Source: Shewanella glacialimarina (GTDB lineage Bacteria > Pseudomonadota > Gammaproteobacteria > Enterobacterales > Shewanellaceae). From it: 64,000 nucleotides of DNA. The position numbers and the translations under genes were made by a program. The DNA lies in NCBI RefSeq assembly GCF_020511155.1, contig NZ_CP041216.1, positions 1,302,001 through 1,366,000 on the forward strand, read 5' to 3'. Under the pieces are notes generated by a model. The model worked only from the letters and a program-made list of their open reading frames with translations, was not told the DNA's origin and searched no databases. Shown in pieces: positions 1 to 7,622 of this stretch. The number at the start of each line of letters is the position of its first letter. The stretch's first letter is position 1.

Positions 1-334
1 GCCTTGGCAAATAGGTCATTGCGGTTCGTTTTAGTAAGCTATTAACCTCTGAAGCAAAGTTATCTGCTGTACTGTCCATTGATTGTAATATTTTCAGCGC
101 GGTTTTTCGGGGCGCGTGATAACGACGTTGCTTGAGAATTTTACCAATCATCCAGCTCAGTATTAGGATAGATAGCACAAGTAATAGCCAATAGCCTGGT
201 GCGATTGGCATAGATGAAACCATGTTAGGCAATAAAATGTCATGCATTTGAGCTAAAGGCGAAACACCTTGGTTGGCCACCGCGGCAGGTGCGGCTGCCG
301 ACGCTATGATTGAGTTAATTAAAATAGGTAACAT
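1..334 (-). CDS. DUF4381 domain protein (partial, C-terminus beyond window)
   Basis: The reading frame starts with ATG at 334 and runs off the window start, so only about 111 N-terminal residues are visible. It shows a short hydrophobic N-terminus, a linker, and a transmembrane helix around residues 62-80 (sequence GYWLLLVLSILILSWMIG), followed by a basic cytoplasmic stretch (KQRRYHAPRK). This is the usual layout of DUF4381 proteins, small membrane proteins found in MoxR/DUF58/VWA (Bat-like) operons. The start codon directly abuts the stop of the DUF58 gene, which supports co-translation. The molecular function is unknown; a role in membrane assembly of the MoxR-DUF58 system is inferred from context only. 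Confidence 0.75.
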   Translation of the reverse strand, partial: MLPILINSIIASAAAPAAVANQGVSPLAQMHDILLPNMVSSMPIAPGYWLLLVLSILILSWMIGKILKQRRYHAPRKTALKILQSMDSTADNFASEVNSLLKRTAMTYLPR

Positions 335-1270
335 TTAGCGTAATAATTCCAATTGTTCACTCAGTGGTTTACCTGCATCGATAAACTTAGGTTGTACATT
401 AAGTTGCTTCATTAATTGCACAAAGCCTTGTTGGGCAACTTGCTGCTCTACTAACCATTTTTGATAGCTGTCGCGGGTTAATGTTAATTGCTGCTTGCCA
501 TCACGTACCGGAAAAGCAAACTGCTTAGGCAAATTCAGTGTCCCCTGGCGAAGCGGATCTGTTATTACAAATGCACCGATATCACAGTGACGTTTTAGCT
601 GTGTTAGCGGCGCAAGGCATTGCGGACTGAAATGGTGACCATCGGTAATGATCCATACTAAAGAGCCCGGTTTTGCTATCCGCTGTAATCGCTGGCAAGC
701 TTTGAACATATGTTCGGGGTCTTGCGGCAAATTATCAAATTGATTGAGCTGTTTTTGATGCACATCAATTAAACCTGATGACAGTTGTAACATGCCTTGT
801 CTACGGCTACGGGGCTTGAGCTCTAAATGGGTTGTTTCACTGGCAATTAATGCACCGAGTTTATCACCATGCTTTACCGCACTCCATGCTATGGTTGTGG
901 CCACGTGGGCAGCCTGAACCGCTTGTAATAATAATTGTGAACCAAAATATAAACTGTGGCTTAAATCGACTAGTAATAGGATAGGGCGTTCGCGTTCTTC
1001 AATAAACAATTTGGTGTGAGCCACGCCAGTACGCGCGGTAACTCGCCAGTCAATAGAGCGCACATCATCACCATTTTGATAATGACGTACCTCAGCAAAC
1101 TCCATACCGCGGCCCTTGACTAAACTTGCCCTATGACCAGCCATAGCCGCTTTTGTGCGTGTTTTACGGTCAGCTACAACATGCGACAAGCTTTGGCAGG
1201 CAATTAACTCCTGCTCGTTCAAGTTTATGCCATCACTAAATAACGGCAGTGATAATTCTGCTGTGCTCAT
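335..1270 (-). CDS. DUF58 domain protein of a MoxR operon
   Basis: A 311-residue protein with the DUF58 signature at residues 61-80 (tyrosine, GDD, R, IDW, then T-A-R), followed by a von Willebrand A-like fold (ILLLVDLSHS). DUF58 proteins are encoded beside MoxR AAA+ ATPases and are thought to be their chaperone clients or partners near the membrane. No transmembrane segment is evident, so the protein is probably cytoplasmic. It starts at ATG 1270, three bases after the MoxR stop, and its own stop abuts the DUF4381 start, so the three genes form one operon. The precise function is unknown for the family. Confidence 0.88.
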   Translation of the reverse strand: MSTAELSLPLFSDGINLNEQELIACQSLSHVVADRKTRTKAAMAGHRASLVKGRGMEFAEVRHYQNGDDVRSIDWRVTARTGVAHTKLFIEERERPILLLVDLSHSLYFGSQLLLQAVQAAHVATTIAWSAVKHGDKLGALIASETTHLELKPRSRRQGMLQLSSGLIDVHQKQLNQFDNLPQDPEHMFKACQRLQRIAKPGSLVWIITDGHHFSPQCLAPLTQLKRHCDIGAFVITDPLRQGTLNLPKQFAFPVRDGKQQLTLTRDSYQKWLVEQQVAQQGFVQLMKQLNVQPKFIDAGKPLSEQLELLR

Positions 1271-1273
1271 TGC

Positions 1274-2230
1274 TTAAGGTACTGCTACTTGAGACAAAAT
1301 GGTGTCAATAACGCGATCTGCTGTTATGCCTTCGGCTTGCGCTTGATAGCTTAACAATAGACGGTGACGTAGCACATTAGGCGCGACGGCTTGAATATCT
1401 TCTGGTGATACATAATCACGGCCATAAAGCCAAGCTCTTGCACGGGCGCAGCGTTCTAATGAAATAGTGGCACGTGGACTAACGCCATACTCTAACCATT
1501 TAGCCAATTCAGGGCTGTATCGTTCAGGCTGACGGGTTGCCATAACGATTTCAACAATGTATTGCTCAAGGGGGTCAGCAAGGTAAATTTCTAGTGCTTG
1601 ATCCCGTGCGGCAAATACATCGGCCTGCGCAACAGGCTCAGTTGTCGGCAGTTGATGACTAATCGCTTCTTTACGTGACTGACGTAAAATAAGGCACTCA
1701 GTTTCTGCATTTGGGTAATCCAGATTAATGTGCATTAAGAAACGATCTAACTGAGCTTCGGGTAATGGATAAGTCCCTTCATTTTCTAACGGGTTTTGGG
1801 TTGCCATCACTAAAAACAGTTTTGGTAAAGGGTAACTGGTTTTACCTACCGTGACTTGACCTTCTGCCATGGCTTCTAATAAGGCTGATTGCACCTTAGC
1901 CGGGGCGCGATTTATTTCATCAGCTAGAATCAAGTTATGAAAAATAGGACCTGCTTCAAATTCAAATGTGCCAGTTTGCTGGCGATAAATGTCAGTACCG
2001 GTTAAATCTGCTGGCAATAAATCTGGTGTAAATTGAATACGATGAAACTCACCTTCAACCCCATCACACAGAGCTTTAACTGCGCGGGTTTTAGCTAGGC
2101 CTGGAGGGCCTTCAACCAGTAAGTGACCATTAGCTACTAAGGCAATTAAAAGATTTTCAGTCAACACAGGTTGACCTAAAATAACAGTGTCGAGATAAGT
2201 TCTTAAAGAATGAAATCGGCTTAAAGGCAT
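1274..2230 (-). CDS. MoxR-family AAA+ ATPase
   Basis: An AAA+ ATPase of about 318 residues. Walker A is GPPGLAKT (residues 41-48 from the chosen start), Walker B is in ADEINRAP, and the sensor region reads ATQNPLENEGTYPLPEAQLDRF, all hallmarks of the MoxR branch. MoxR ATPases act as chaperones that activate or insert cofactors into partner proteins, typically von Willebrand A proteins encoded alongside, as the DUF58 gene is here. The frame opens at a TTG at 2242, but the ATG at 2230 has a better-placed GAG ribosome site, so I chose it. This is the first gene of the operon that continues to the window start. Confidence 0.88.
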   Translation of the reverse strand: MPLSRFHSLRTYLDTVILGQPVLTENLLIALVANGHLLVEGPPGLAKTRAVKALCDGVEGEFHRIQFTPDLLPADLTGTDIYRQQTGTFEFEAGPIFHNLILADEINRAPAKVQSALLEAMAEGQVTVGKTSYPLPKLFLVMATQNPLENEGTYPLPEAQLDRFLMHINLDYPNAETECLILRQSRKEAISHQLPTTEPVAQADVFAARDQALEIYLADPLEQYIVEIVMATRQPERYSPELAKWLEYGVSPRATISLERCARARAWLYGRDYVSPEDIQAVAPNVLRHRLLLSYQAQAEGITADRVIDTILSQVAVP

Positions 2231-2565
2231 ACGGTTACTCAATCATTTGCTAATAACATAAACACAATGCGCCTTATGTTATGAATTCTATATGGATTTA
2301 GCTAGTAGGATTAACAGATTTTAACCCTTAATGAAACCAATAAGCGCAATAAGGTACACTAAGAATATTTTTGTTGTTAATAGCTAAAGCCTCTGACAAC
2401 GGATATGGTGCTATTGAAAGATATATCTAAACAGGTGTTTAAAACCAGCAAATAAAAAGTTAGAATCAAATCACACTTTGATGGTCTGACCACTATGGTC
2501 GGGCGAAACGGATATTAACAACTTGAGCTTGTGTCGCCAGGTTAACTATAAAAAGAGGGTGAAAA
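2231..2565. promoter_or_regulatory. Divergent intergenic region between moxR and fadI
   Basis: There is no gene here. The region must hold both the moxR-operon promoter (leftward) and the fadI promoter (rightward). The only distinct signal is an inverted repeat at 2429-2440, listed separately. A Shine-Dalgarno-like AAAGAGGGTG lies just before the fadI ATG at 2566. Confidence 0.5.
2429..2440. promoter_or_regulatory. Possible PsrA-type operator upstream of fadI
   Basis: The 12 bases AAACAGGTGTTT form the AAAC-N4-GTTT inverted repeat that matches the core of the PsrA (TetR family) fatty-acid operator known from Pseudomonas and reported for Shewanella. It sits about 125 bases before fadI, a plausible place to repress fadIJ until long-chain acyl-CoA appears. 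The motif is short and could occur by chance, so this is a candidate only. Confidence 0.4.
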
Positions 2566-3876
2566 ATGAGTGATAGACAACAGGTAACAAATGCCCGCGG
2601 AGAGCGTATTGCAATCGTCGCCGGCTTAAGAACGCCTTTTGCAAAGCAGGCTACCGCATTTCATGGCGTATCAGCATTAGATATGGGCAAAATGGTAGTT
2701 AATGAGTTGTTGTCTCGCTCAGAATTAGATCCCAAAACTATTGAACAATTAGTCTATGGTCAAGTTGTTCAAATGCCAGCCGCGCCAAACATTGCCCGTG
2801 AAATCGTACTAGGCACCGGTATGGATGTCTCTACTGATGCTTACAGTGTTACCCGCGCGTGTGCTACATCTTTTCAATCAGCGGTTAACGTTGCTGAATC
2901 AATCATGACGGGTAACATTGAAATTGGTATTGCCGGTGGTGCCGATTCTTCATCTGTACTGCCCATTGGCGTGTCTAAAAAACTCGCTCACGCATTAGTT
3001 GACCTTAACAAAGCGCGTACTTTTCAGCAAAAATTTGCCATTATGCGCCGTTTAGGTTTGAAAGATTTAATGCCTGTACCGCCTGCCGTAGCAGAGTATT
3101 CAACCGGTTTATCTATGGGGCAAACGGCTGAACAAATGGCAAAGACCTATGGCATTAGCCGTGCAGATCAAGATGCGTTGGCTCACCGTTCGCACACATT
3201 AGCAACTCAAACGTGGAACTCAGGCGTGTTGCAGCAAGAAGTGATGGCGGCGCATATTCCACCTTATAAGCAGTTTATCGACCGTGATAACAATATCCGT
3301 GAAGATTCAGTACTTGAGTCTTACGCCAAGCTTCGTCCAGCTTTTGACCGTAAACACGGTACTGTGACCGCGGCTAACAGTACGCCATTAACCGATGGTG
3401 CTTCAGCAATCATCTTAATGAGTGAAGGCCGAGCTAAAGCGCTTGGGTATCAGCCTATTGGTTACATTAAAAGTTACGCCTTTACTGCAATTGACGTATG
3501 GCAAGACATGTTAATGGGTCCGTCATATGCCACACCATTAGCGCTTAAACGTGCCGGTATGGAATTAGAAGATTTAACTTTAGTTGAAATGCATGAAGCA
3601 TTTGCTGCTCAAACCCTTGCTAATATGCAGATGTTTGGCTCGAAAAAGTTTGCGGCAGAAAAATTAGGTCGTAATCGCGCAATTGGTGAAATTGACATGA
3701 GTAAGTTCAACGTGTTGGGTGGCTCATTAGCCTATGGTCATCCTTTTGCGGCAACCGGTACTCGTTTAATCACTCAAGTATGTCAAGAACTAAAGCGCCG
3801 CGGCGGTGGAACTGGTTTGGCAACGGCGTGTGCCGCGGGTGGTTTAGGTGCTGCAATGATCGTGGAAGTGGAGTAA
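2566..3876 (+). CDS. fadI: 3-ketoacyl-CoA thiolase FadI
   Basis: A 436-residue thiolase, the expected length for FadI. The nucleophilic cysteine is Cys99 in RACATS. The C-terminal half carries the active-site GHPFAATG histidine motif and the second catalytic cysteine in CAAGG near the end. FadI performs the last step of fatty-acid beta-oxidation, splitting 3-ketoacyl-CoA into acetyl-CoA and a shortened acyl-CoA, in complex with FadJ. It is followed after five bases by fadJ, so the two are one operon. FadI rather than FadA is preferred because of the length and the fadI-fadJ gene order. Confidence 0.95.
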   Translation: MSDRQQVTNARGERIAIVAGLRTPFAKQATAFHGVSALDMGKMVVNELLSRSELDPKTIEQLVYGQVVQMPAAPNIAREIVLGTGMDVSTDAYSVTRACATSFQSAVNVAESIMTGNIEIGIAGGADSSSVLPIGVSKKLAHALVDLNKARTFQQKFAIMRRLGLKDLMPVPPAVAEYSTGLSMGQTAEQMAKTYGISRADQDALAHRSHTLATQTWNSGVLQQEVMAAHIPPYKQFIDRDNNIREDSVLESYAKLRPAFDRKHGTVTAANSTPLTDGASAIILMSEGRAKALGYQPIGYIKSYAFTAIDVWQDMLMGPSYATPLALKRAGMELEDLTLVEMHEAFAAQTLANMQMFGSKKFAAEKLGRNRAIGEIDMSKFNVLGGSLAYGHPFAATGTRLITQVCQELKRRGGGTGLATACAAGGLGAAMIVEVE

Positions 3877-3881
3877 TTACA

Positions 3882-6008
3882 ATGGAAAAGACATTTAATT
3901 TACAACGTCGTGATGACGGTATTGCTATTTTGACTATGGATGTTCCTGGTGAAACCATGAACACTTTAAAAGCTCAATTTGGTGCTGAAATTTCAGAAAT
4001 TCTGATTGAAATAAAAACCGATTCCAGCATTAAAGGGCTAGTTGTTGTTTCTGGCAAAAAAGATTCATTTGTTGCTGGTGCTGATATCAGTATGTTGGCC
4101 GCTTGTAAAAGTGAACAAGACGCAAAAGACTTATCACAGCAGGGGCATGTGGTATTTAATGAGCTAGAAGGTTTGACTATTCCGGTAGTTGCTGCGATAA
4201 ACGGCGCGTGTTTAGGCGGTGGTTTAGAGCTGGCTTTAGCGTGTCATTTACGTGTATGTAGCGATGATAGCAAAACCGTACTTGGTGTACCTGAAGTACA
4301 GCTAGGCTTGTTGCCTGGTGGTGGTGGAACACAACGTTTACCTCGTTTAGTGGGCGTAGCAACAGCCTTAGATTTAATGCTAACCGGTAAGCAAGTTCGT
4401 CCAAAACAAGCATTAAAAATGGGTTTAGTGAATGATGTAGTGCCTAACTCAATATTGCTTGCTACCGCAATTGAGCTTGCTAAAAAAGGTAAAAGCGCTG
4501 CCAAACCGATTAAGCAGTCAAAGTTAAATCAATTTTTAGAGTCAACCTCATTTACCCGTGACATCATGTTTGATCAAGCGCGTAAACAAGTCGAAAAGAA
4601 AACAGCCGGCAATTATCCAGCTCCTGGAAAAATTATTGACTGTGTTCGCCAAGGCTTAAATAAAGGTATGGCAAAAGGCTTAGAAATTGAAGCGGCTCAC
4701 TTTGCTAATTTAGTTATGTCCAAGGAGTCAGCTGCGCTGCGCAGTATTTTCTTTGCTACCACCGAAATGAAAAAAGAAACCGGTGCTGAAGGTGCTGAGC
4801 CTCGCATCGTTAAAAAAGCCATGGTGTTAGGTGGCGGTTTAATGGGCGGCGGTATTGCTTCTGTCACCACAACTAAAGCTAAAATACCGGTACGGGTAAA
4901 AGATATTTCAGAGCAAGGGCTAAGCAATGCTTTAGCTTATGCCTATAAGCTGTTAGATAAAGGTGTTAAGCGCCGTCATATGACGCCTGCTGCCCGTGAC
5001 AATGTGATGTCTCTTATGACAACTACCACTGATTATAAAGGTATCAAAGATGCTGATATCGTAGTTGAAGCTGTATTTGAAGACTTAGCATTAAAGCATC
5101 AAATGGTTAAGGATGTTGAGCGTGAATGTGGTGAAAATACTATTTTTGCTTCTAACACTTCATCATTACCTATTGGTCAAATCGCTGCCGCTGCCGCGCG
5201 TCCTGAAAATGTGATTGGCTTGCATTATTTCTCACCGGTTGAAAAAATGCCATTAGTGGAAGTGATTGCCCACAAGACCACTTCACCTGAAACTATCGCC
5301 ACTACTGTAGCTTTTGCCCGTAAGCAAGGTAAAACACCTATTGTGGTTCAAGATGGGGCGGGATTTTACGTCAATCGTATTCTTGCGCTTTACATGAATG
5401 AGGCCGCGCAATTATTACTTGAAGGTCAGCGAATTGAACATCTTGACCGTTCATTAATTAAGTTTGGTTTTCCGGTCGGCCCAATGACTTTATTAGATGA
5501 AGTGGGCATTGATGTTGGGGCTAAAATATCGCCTATTTTAGAAAAAGAGTTGGGGGCGCGTTTTTCAGCACCAGCGGCATTTGATAAGTTACTTGCCGAT
5601 GATCGTAAAGGGCGTAAAAACGGCAAAGGTTTTTATCAATATGGCCCTAAAGCAAAAAAAGCCAAGTTGGTTGATGAATCGGTTTATGGCGTATTAGGTA
5701 TTAAAGCTTCATCTGATAAAGAAGCAAAAGAAGTTGCCGAGCGCTGTACTATTCAAATGCTTAACGAAGCGGTTCGTTGCTTAGAAGAAGGCATTATTGC
5801 TAACGCAAGAGATGGTGATATTGGTGCTATTTTTGGTATTGGTTTCCCACCATTTTTAGGCGGTCCTTTCCGTTATATTGATTCATTAGGGCCTAAAAAC
5901 CTGGTTGATACCTTAAATCGTTATCAGAAACTTTATGGTGATCGTTTCGCTCCCTGTGAAATGCTAAAAAATATGGCAACTGAAGGAACTCATTTTCATA
6001 CGAACTGA
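3882..6008 (+). CDS. fadJ: Multifunctional fatty acid oxidation subunit FadJ
   Basis: A 708-residue fused protein. The N-terminal enoyl-CoA hydratase/isomerase domain (about 1-190) has [14 protein letters not shown] and [14 protein letters not shown]. The 3-hydroxyacyl-CoA dehydrogenase half opens with the NAD-binding [11 protein letters not shown] near residue 315 and continues through the C-terminal helical domain. It hydrates enoyl-CoA and oxidises the product to 3-ketoacyl-CoA for FadI. The frame is open 34 codons further upstream inside fadI, but the ATG at 3882, five bases after the fadI stop, gives the family-typical N-terminus. A hairpin terminator follows at 6041. Confidence 0.95.
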   Translation: MEKTFNLQRRDDGIAILTMDVPGETMNTLKAQFGAEISEILIEIKTDSSIKGLVVVSGKKDSFVAGADISMLAACKSEQDAKDLSQQGHVVFNELEGLTIPVVAAINGACLGGGLELALACHLRVCSDDSKTVLGVPEVQLGLLPGGGGTQRLPRLVGVATALDLMLTGKQVRPKQALKMGLVNDVVPNSILLATAIELAKKGKSAAKPIKQSKLNQFLESTSFTRDIMFDQARKQVEKKTAGNYPAPGKIIDCVRQGLNKGMAKGLEIEAAHFANLVMSKESAALRSIFFATTEMKKETGAEGAEPRIVKKAMVLGGGLMGGGIASVTTTKAKIPVRVKDISEQGLSNALAYAYKLLDKGVKRRHMTPAARDNVMSLMTTTTDYKGIKDADIVVEAVFEDLALKHQMVKDVERECGENTIFASNTSSLPIGQIAAAAARPENVIGLHYFSPVEKMPLVEVIAHKTTSPETIATTVAFARKQGKTPIVVQDGAGFYVNRILALYMNEAAQLLLEGQRIEHLDRSLIKFGFPVGPMTLLDEVGIDVGAKISPILEKELGARFSAPAAFDKLLADDRKGRKNGKGFYQYGPKAKKAKLVDESVYGVLGIKASSDKEAKEVAERCTIQMLNEAVRCLEEGIIANARDGDIGAIFGIGFPPFLGGPFRYIDSLGPKNLVDTLNRYQKLYGDRFAPCEMLKNMATEGTHFHTN

Positions 6009-6040
6009 TGAGTTCTGAGTCACTAGATTTAGTGGAGATT

Positions 6041-6069
6041 AAAAAAGCGGCAATTATTTGCCGCTTTTT
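6041..6069 (+). terminator. Rho-independent terminator after fadIJ
   Basis: An AAAAAGCGGCAA stem, a short loop and TTGCCGCTTTTT ending in a T-run form a strong intrinsic terminator 33 bases after the fadJ stop. Confidence 0.85.
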
Positions 6070-6302
6070 ATTGCCTTGTCGGAATACTTTTGCCTGAATT
6101 TTAATCGAAGTGAGTGGTGCTTTAGGCTATAATACGGCTAGTTTGTAATCTTTTAGTATTATTAAGATGTATCAATTTGGACGAAACTAAAGGATGTTTT
6201 AATAATACAGATAGCCTAGGCTGAAAATGGAATGCTGCTGTGCAGTGTTTTTAGCCATTATCATGATGGAATGCAGTTAACTGAAGATATAAAGAGGTTT
6301 CA

Positions 6303-6518
6303 GTGATTTTTCAATTAGATTGGTTATTACTCGCTTTATTGTTTGTATTGAGTAGCATTTTTCTTGGCTTCTCTGCTTATTATGCAGGTTTAGCGGTTAA
6401 ACGCTGGGCATTGGTTGGCGTGGTTTTAGGGCCTGTGGCATACCCATTATTCACTACTCATAAGCATTTAGCTTATCGTAAAGTTGAAGGTTTAGGCGCC
6501 CATAGAGCGAGTTTTTGA
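6303..6518 (+). CDS. Small two-helix membrane protein, unknown function
   Basis: A 71-residue protein from a GTG start at 6303 preceded by AAAGAGG at 6292-6298. Residues 6-30 form one hydrophobic helix, and a second weaker hydrophobic segment spans residues 37-50, followed by a basic tail (HKHLAYRK). It stands alone between two terminator-like hairpins, with about 230 bases of untranslated sequence before it. I do not recognise a family, and the function cannot be inferred. Confidence 0.6.
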   Translation: MIFQLDWLLLALLFVLSSIFLGFSAYYAGLAVKRWALVGVVLGPVAYPLFTTHKHLAYRKVEGLGAHRASF

Positions 6519-6665
6519 GGCTTAGTGCGTACATAATATATGTTGGCTTGATGAATTAGATAGCAGAATTGGCTAGATGATTTCGCAATAGATGATTATT
6601 TAGATTGATAAAGGAGCCTGTAAATCATTATCTGCATGTTTAATAAAAGTAAATGTCTAGACAAC

Positions 6666-6693
6666 AAAAAAGGAGCTCGCAGCTCCTTTTTTA
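6666..6693. terminator. Bidirectional hairpin terminator
   Basis: The stem AGGAGCT-CGC-AGCTCCT is flanked by A-run and T-run, so it can end transcription from both sides. It lies between the 71-residue membrane protein gene (plus strand) and the repeat-protein/peptide unit (minus strand). Confidence 0.85.
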
Positions 6694-6708
6694 TTAATAC
6701 CCGCTTAG

Positions 6709-6825
6709 TTATTTCCACCAGGCTTTAGCTTGAGTCACTTCTAAACGTTCTAAGCCTGCAGGCAATTTTACTTTCTTACGAGCTGGTTTGGCTAAACCCA
6801 ATGCAATTTTTAATGAATTAAACAT
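6709..6825 (-). CDS. 38-residue basic peptide coupled to the repeat protein
   Basis: A short frame from ATG 6825 to TAA 6709 encodes 38 residues, beginning MFNSLKIALGLAKPARKK and ending in AWWK. It is preceded by AAGGA eight bases upstream. Its start is only 11 bases after the repeat-protein stop, so the ribosome site overlaps that stop and translation is probably coupled. The peptide has an amphipathic N-terminus, a basic middle (KPARKKVK) and a tryptophan pair at the end. Its LPAGLERLE segment loosely resembles the LPAIKVLD core of the repeats next door. A terminator follows at 6666-6693. I do not recognise a family, and a role as a peptide effector or partner of the repeat protein is speculation. 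Confidence 0.6.
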   Translation of the reverse strand: MFNSLKIALGLAKPARKKVKLPAGLERLEVTQAKAWWK

Positions 6826-6836
6826 AGTTATATTCC

Positions 6837-7514
6837 TTATGCAGTCTGAGTGTTTAGTACTTTGATTGCGGGCAATGCCGCAGTTTGCGTGTCTAGTACT
6901 TTGATTGCTGGTAATGCCACAGTTTGCGTGTCTAGTACTTTGATTGCTGGTAATGCCGCAGTTTGCGTGTCTAGTACTTTGATTGCAGGTAATGCCGCAG
7001 TTTGCGTGTCTAGTACTTTGATTGCTGGTAATGCCGCAGTTTGAGTGTCTAGTACTTTGATTGCTGGTAATGCCGCAGTTTGCGTGTCTAGTACTTTGAT
7101 TGCTGGTAATGCCGCAATTTGCGTGTCTAGTACTTTGATTGCTGGTAATGCCGCAATTTGAGTGTCTAGTACTTTGATTGCTGGTAATGCCGCAGTTTGC
7201 GTGTCTAGTACTTTGATTGCAGGTAATGCCGCAGTTTGCGTGTCTAGTACTTTGATTGCAGGTAATGCCGCAGTTTGCGTGTCTAGTACTTTGATTGCTG
7301 GTAATGCCGCAGTTTGCGTGTCTAGTACTTTGATTGCTGGTAATGCCGCAGTTTGCGTGTCTAGTACTTTGACTGCAGGTAATGCCGCAGTTTGCGTGTC
7401 TAGTACTTTGATTGCTGGTAAGGCAGCAGTATGAGAATCTAGAGTTTTAGTCTGCACAGTTGTATTAACCGATAGTATTGATAAAACAGATAGTGCAATT
7501 ATTCCTTTAATCAT
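6837..7514 (-). CDS. Exported protein of fifteen 13-residue tandem repeats
   Basis: A 225-residue protein. Residues 1-16 or so (MIKGIIALSVLSILSV) look like a signal peptide. Residues 25-219 are fifteen uninterrupted copies of a 13-residue unit, consensus LDTQTAALPAIKV, and the last six residues are a partial sixteenth copy. Substitutions are few: SH for TQ in copy 1, V for I in copy 2, I for T in copies 8 and 9, V for A in copy 14, N for D in the last. Each unit has one aspartate, one lysine and one proline, and there is no cysteine. The ATG at 7514 has an AGAGAG ribosome site. I recognise no family; it could be a repetitive surface/periplasmic protein or a multi-copy peptide precursor. Confidence 0.7.
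   Translation of the reverse strand: MIKGIIALSVLSILSVNTTVQTKTLDSHTAALPAIKVLDTQTAALPAVKVLDTQTAALPAIKVLDTQTAALPAIKVLDTQTAALPAIKVLDTQTAALPAIKVLDTQTAALPAIKVLDTQIAALPAIKVLDTQIAALPAIKVLDTQTAALPAIKVLDTQTAALPAIKVLDTQTAALPAIKVLDTQTAALPAIKVLDTQTVALPAIKVLDTQTAALPAIKVLNTQTA
6841..7440. repeat. Tandem array of 39-bp repeats (coding)
   Basis: About fifteen and a half direct copies of a 39-bp unit (one strand begins GTCTAGTACTTTGATTGC) are almost identical even at third codon positions, varying mainly at a GCAGG/GCTGG site and a few single bases. The unit is a multiple of three, so copy-number change keeps the frame. The array lies inside the minus-strand repeat-protein gene. Homogeneity at silent sites points to recent expansion or gene conversion. 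Confidence 0.95.
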
Positions 7515-7622
7515 TTTAGTCTCTCTTGGCTCAGGGTTATTATTAAATTGTTATTTTTGACAACTAACGATTTAATAGCAGTTCTTGTGCCAATGTTGAT
7601 TAAAGCTGTGATATTTGTTTTT

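Noticed and set aside
6850..7434. Plus-strand genes within the 39-bp repeats
   Set aside because: They are open only because the repeat is a multiple of three; they lack ribosome sites and signal features, whereas the minus-strand frame has a signal peptide and start context.
6841..7440. CRISPR array
   Set aside because: The 39-bp units are directly adjacent without unique spacers and encode a continuous protein; no cas genes are nearby.
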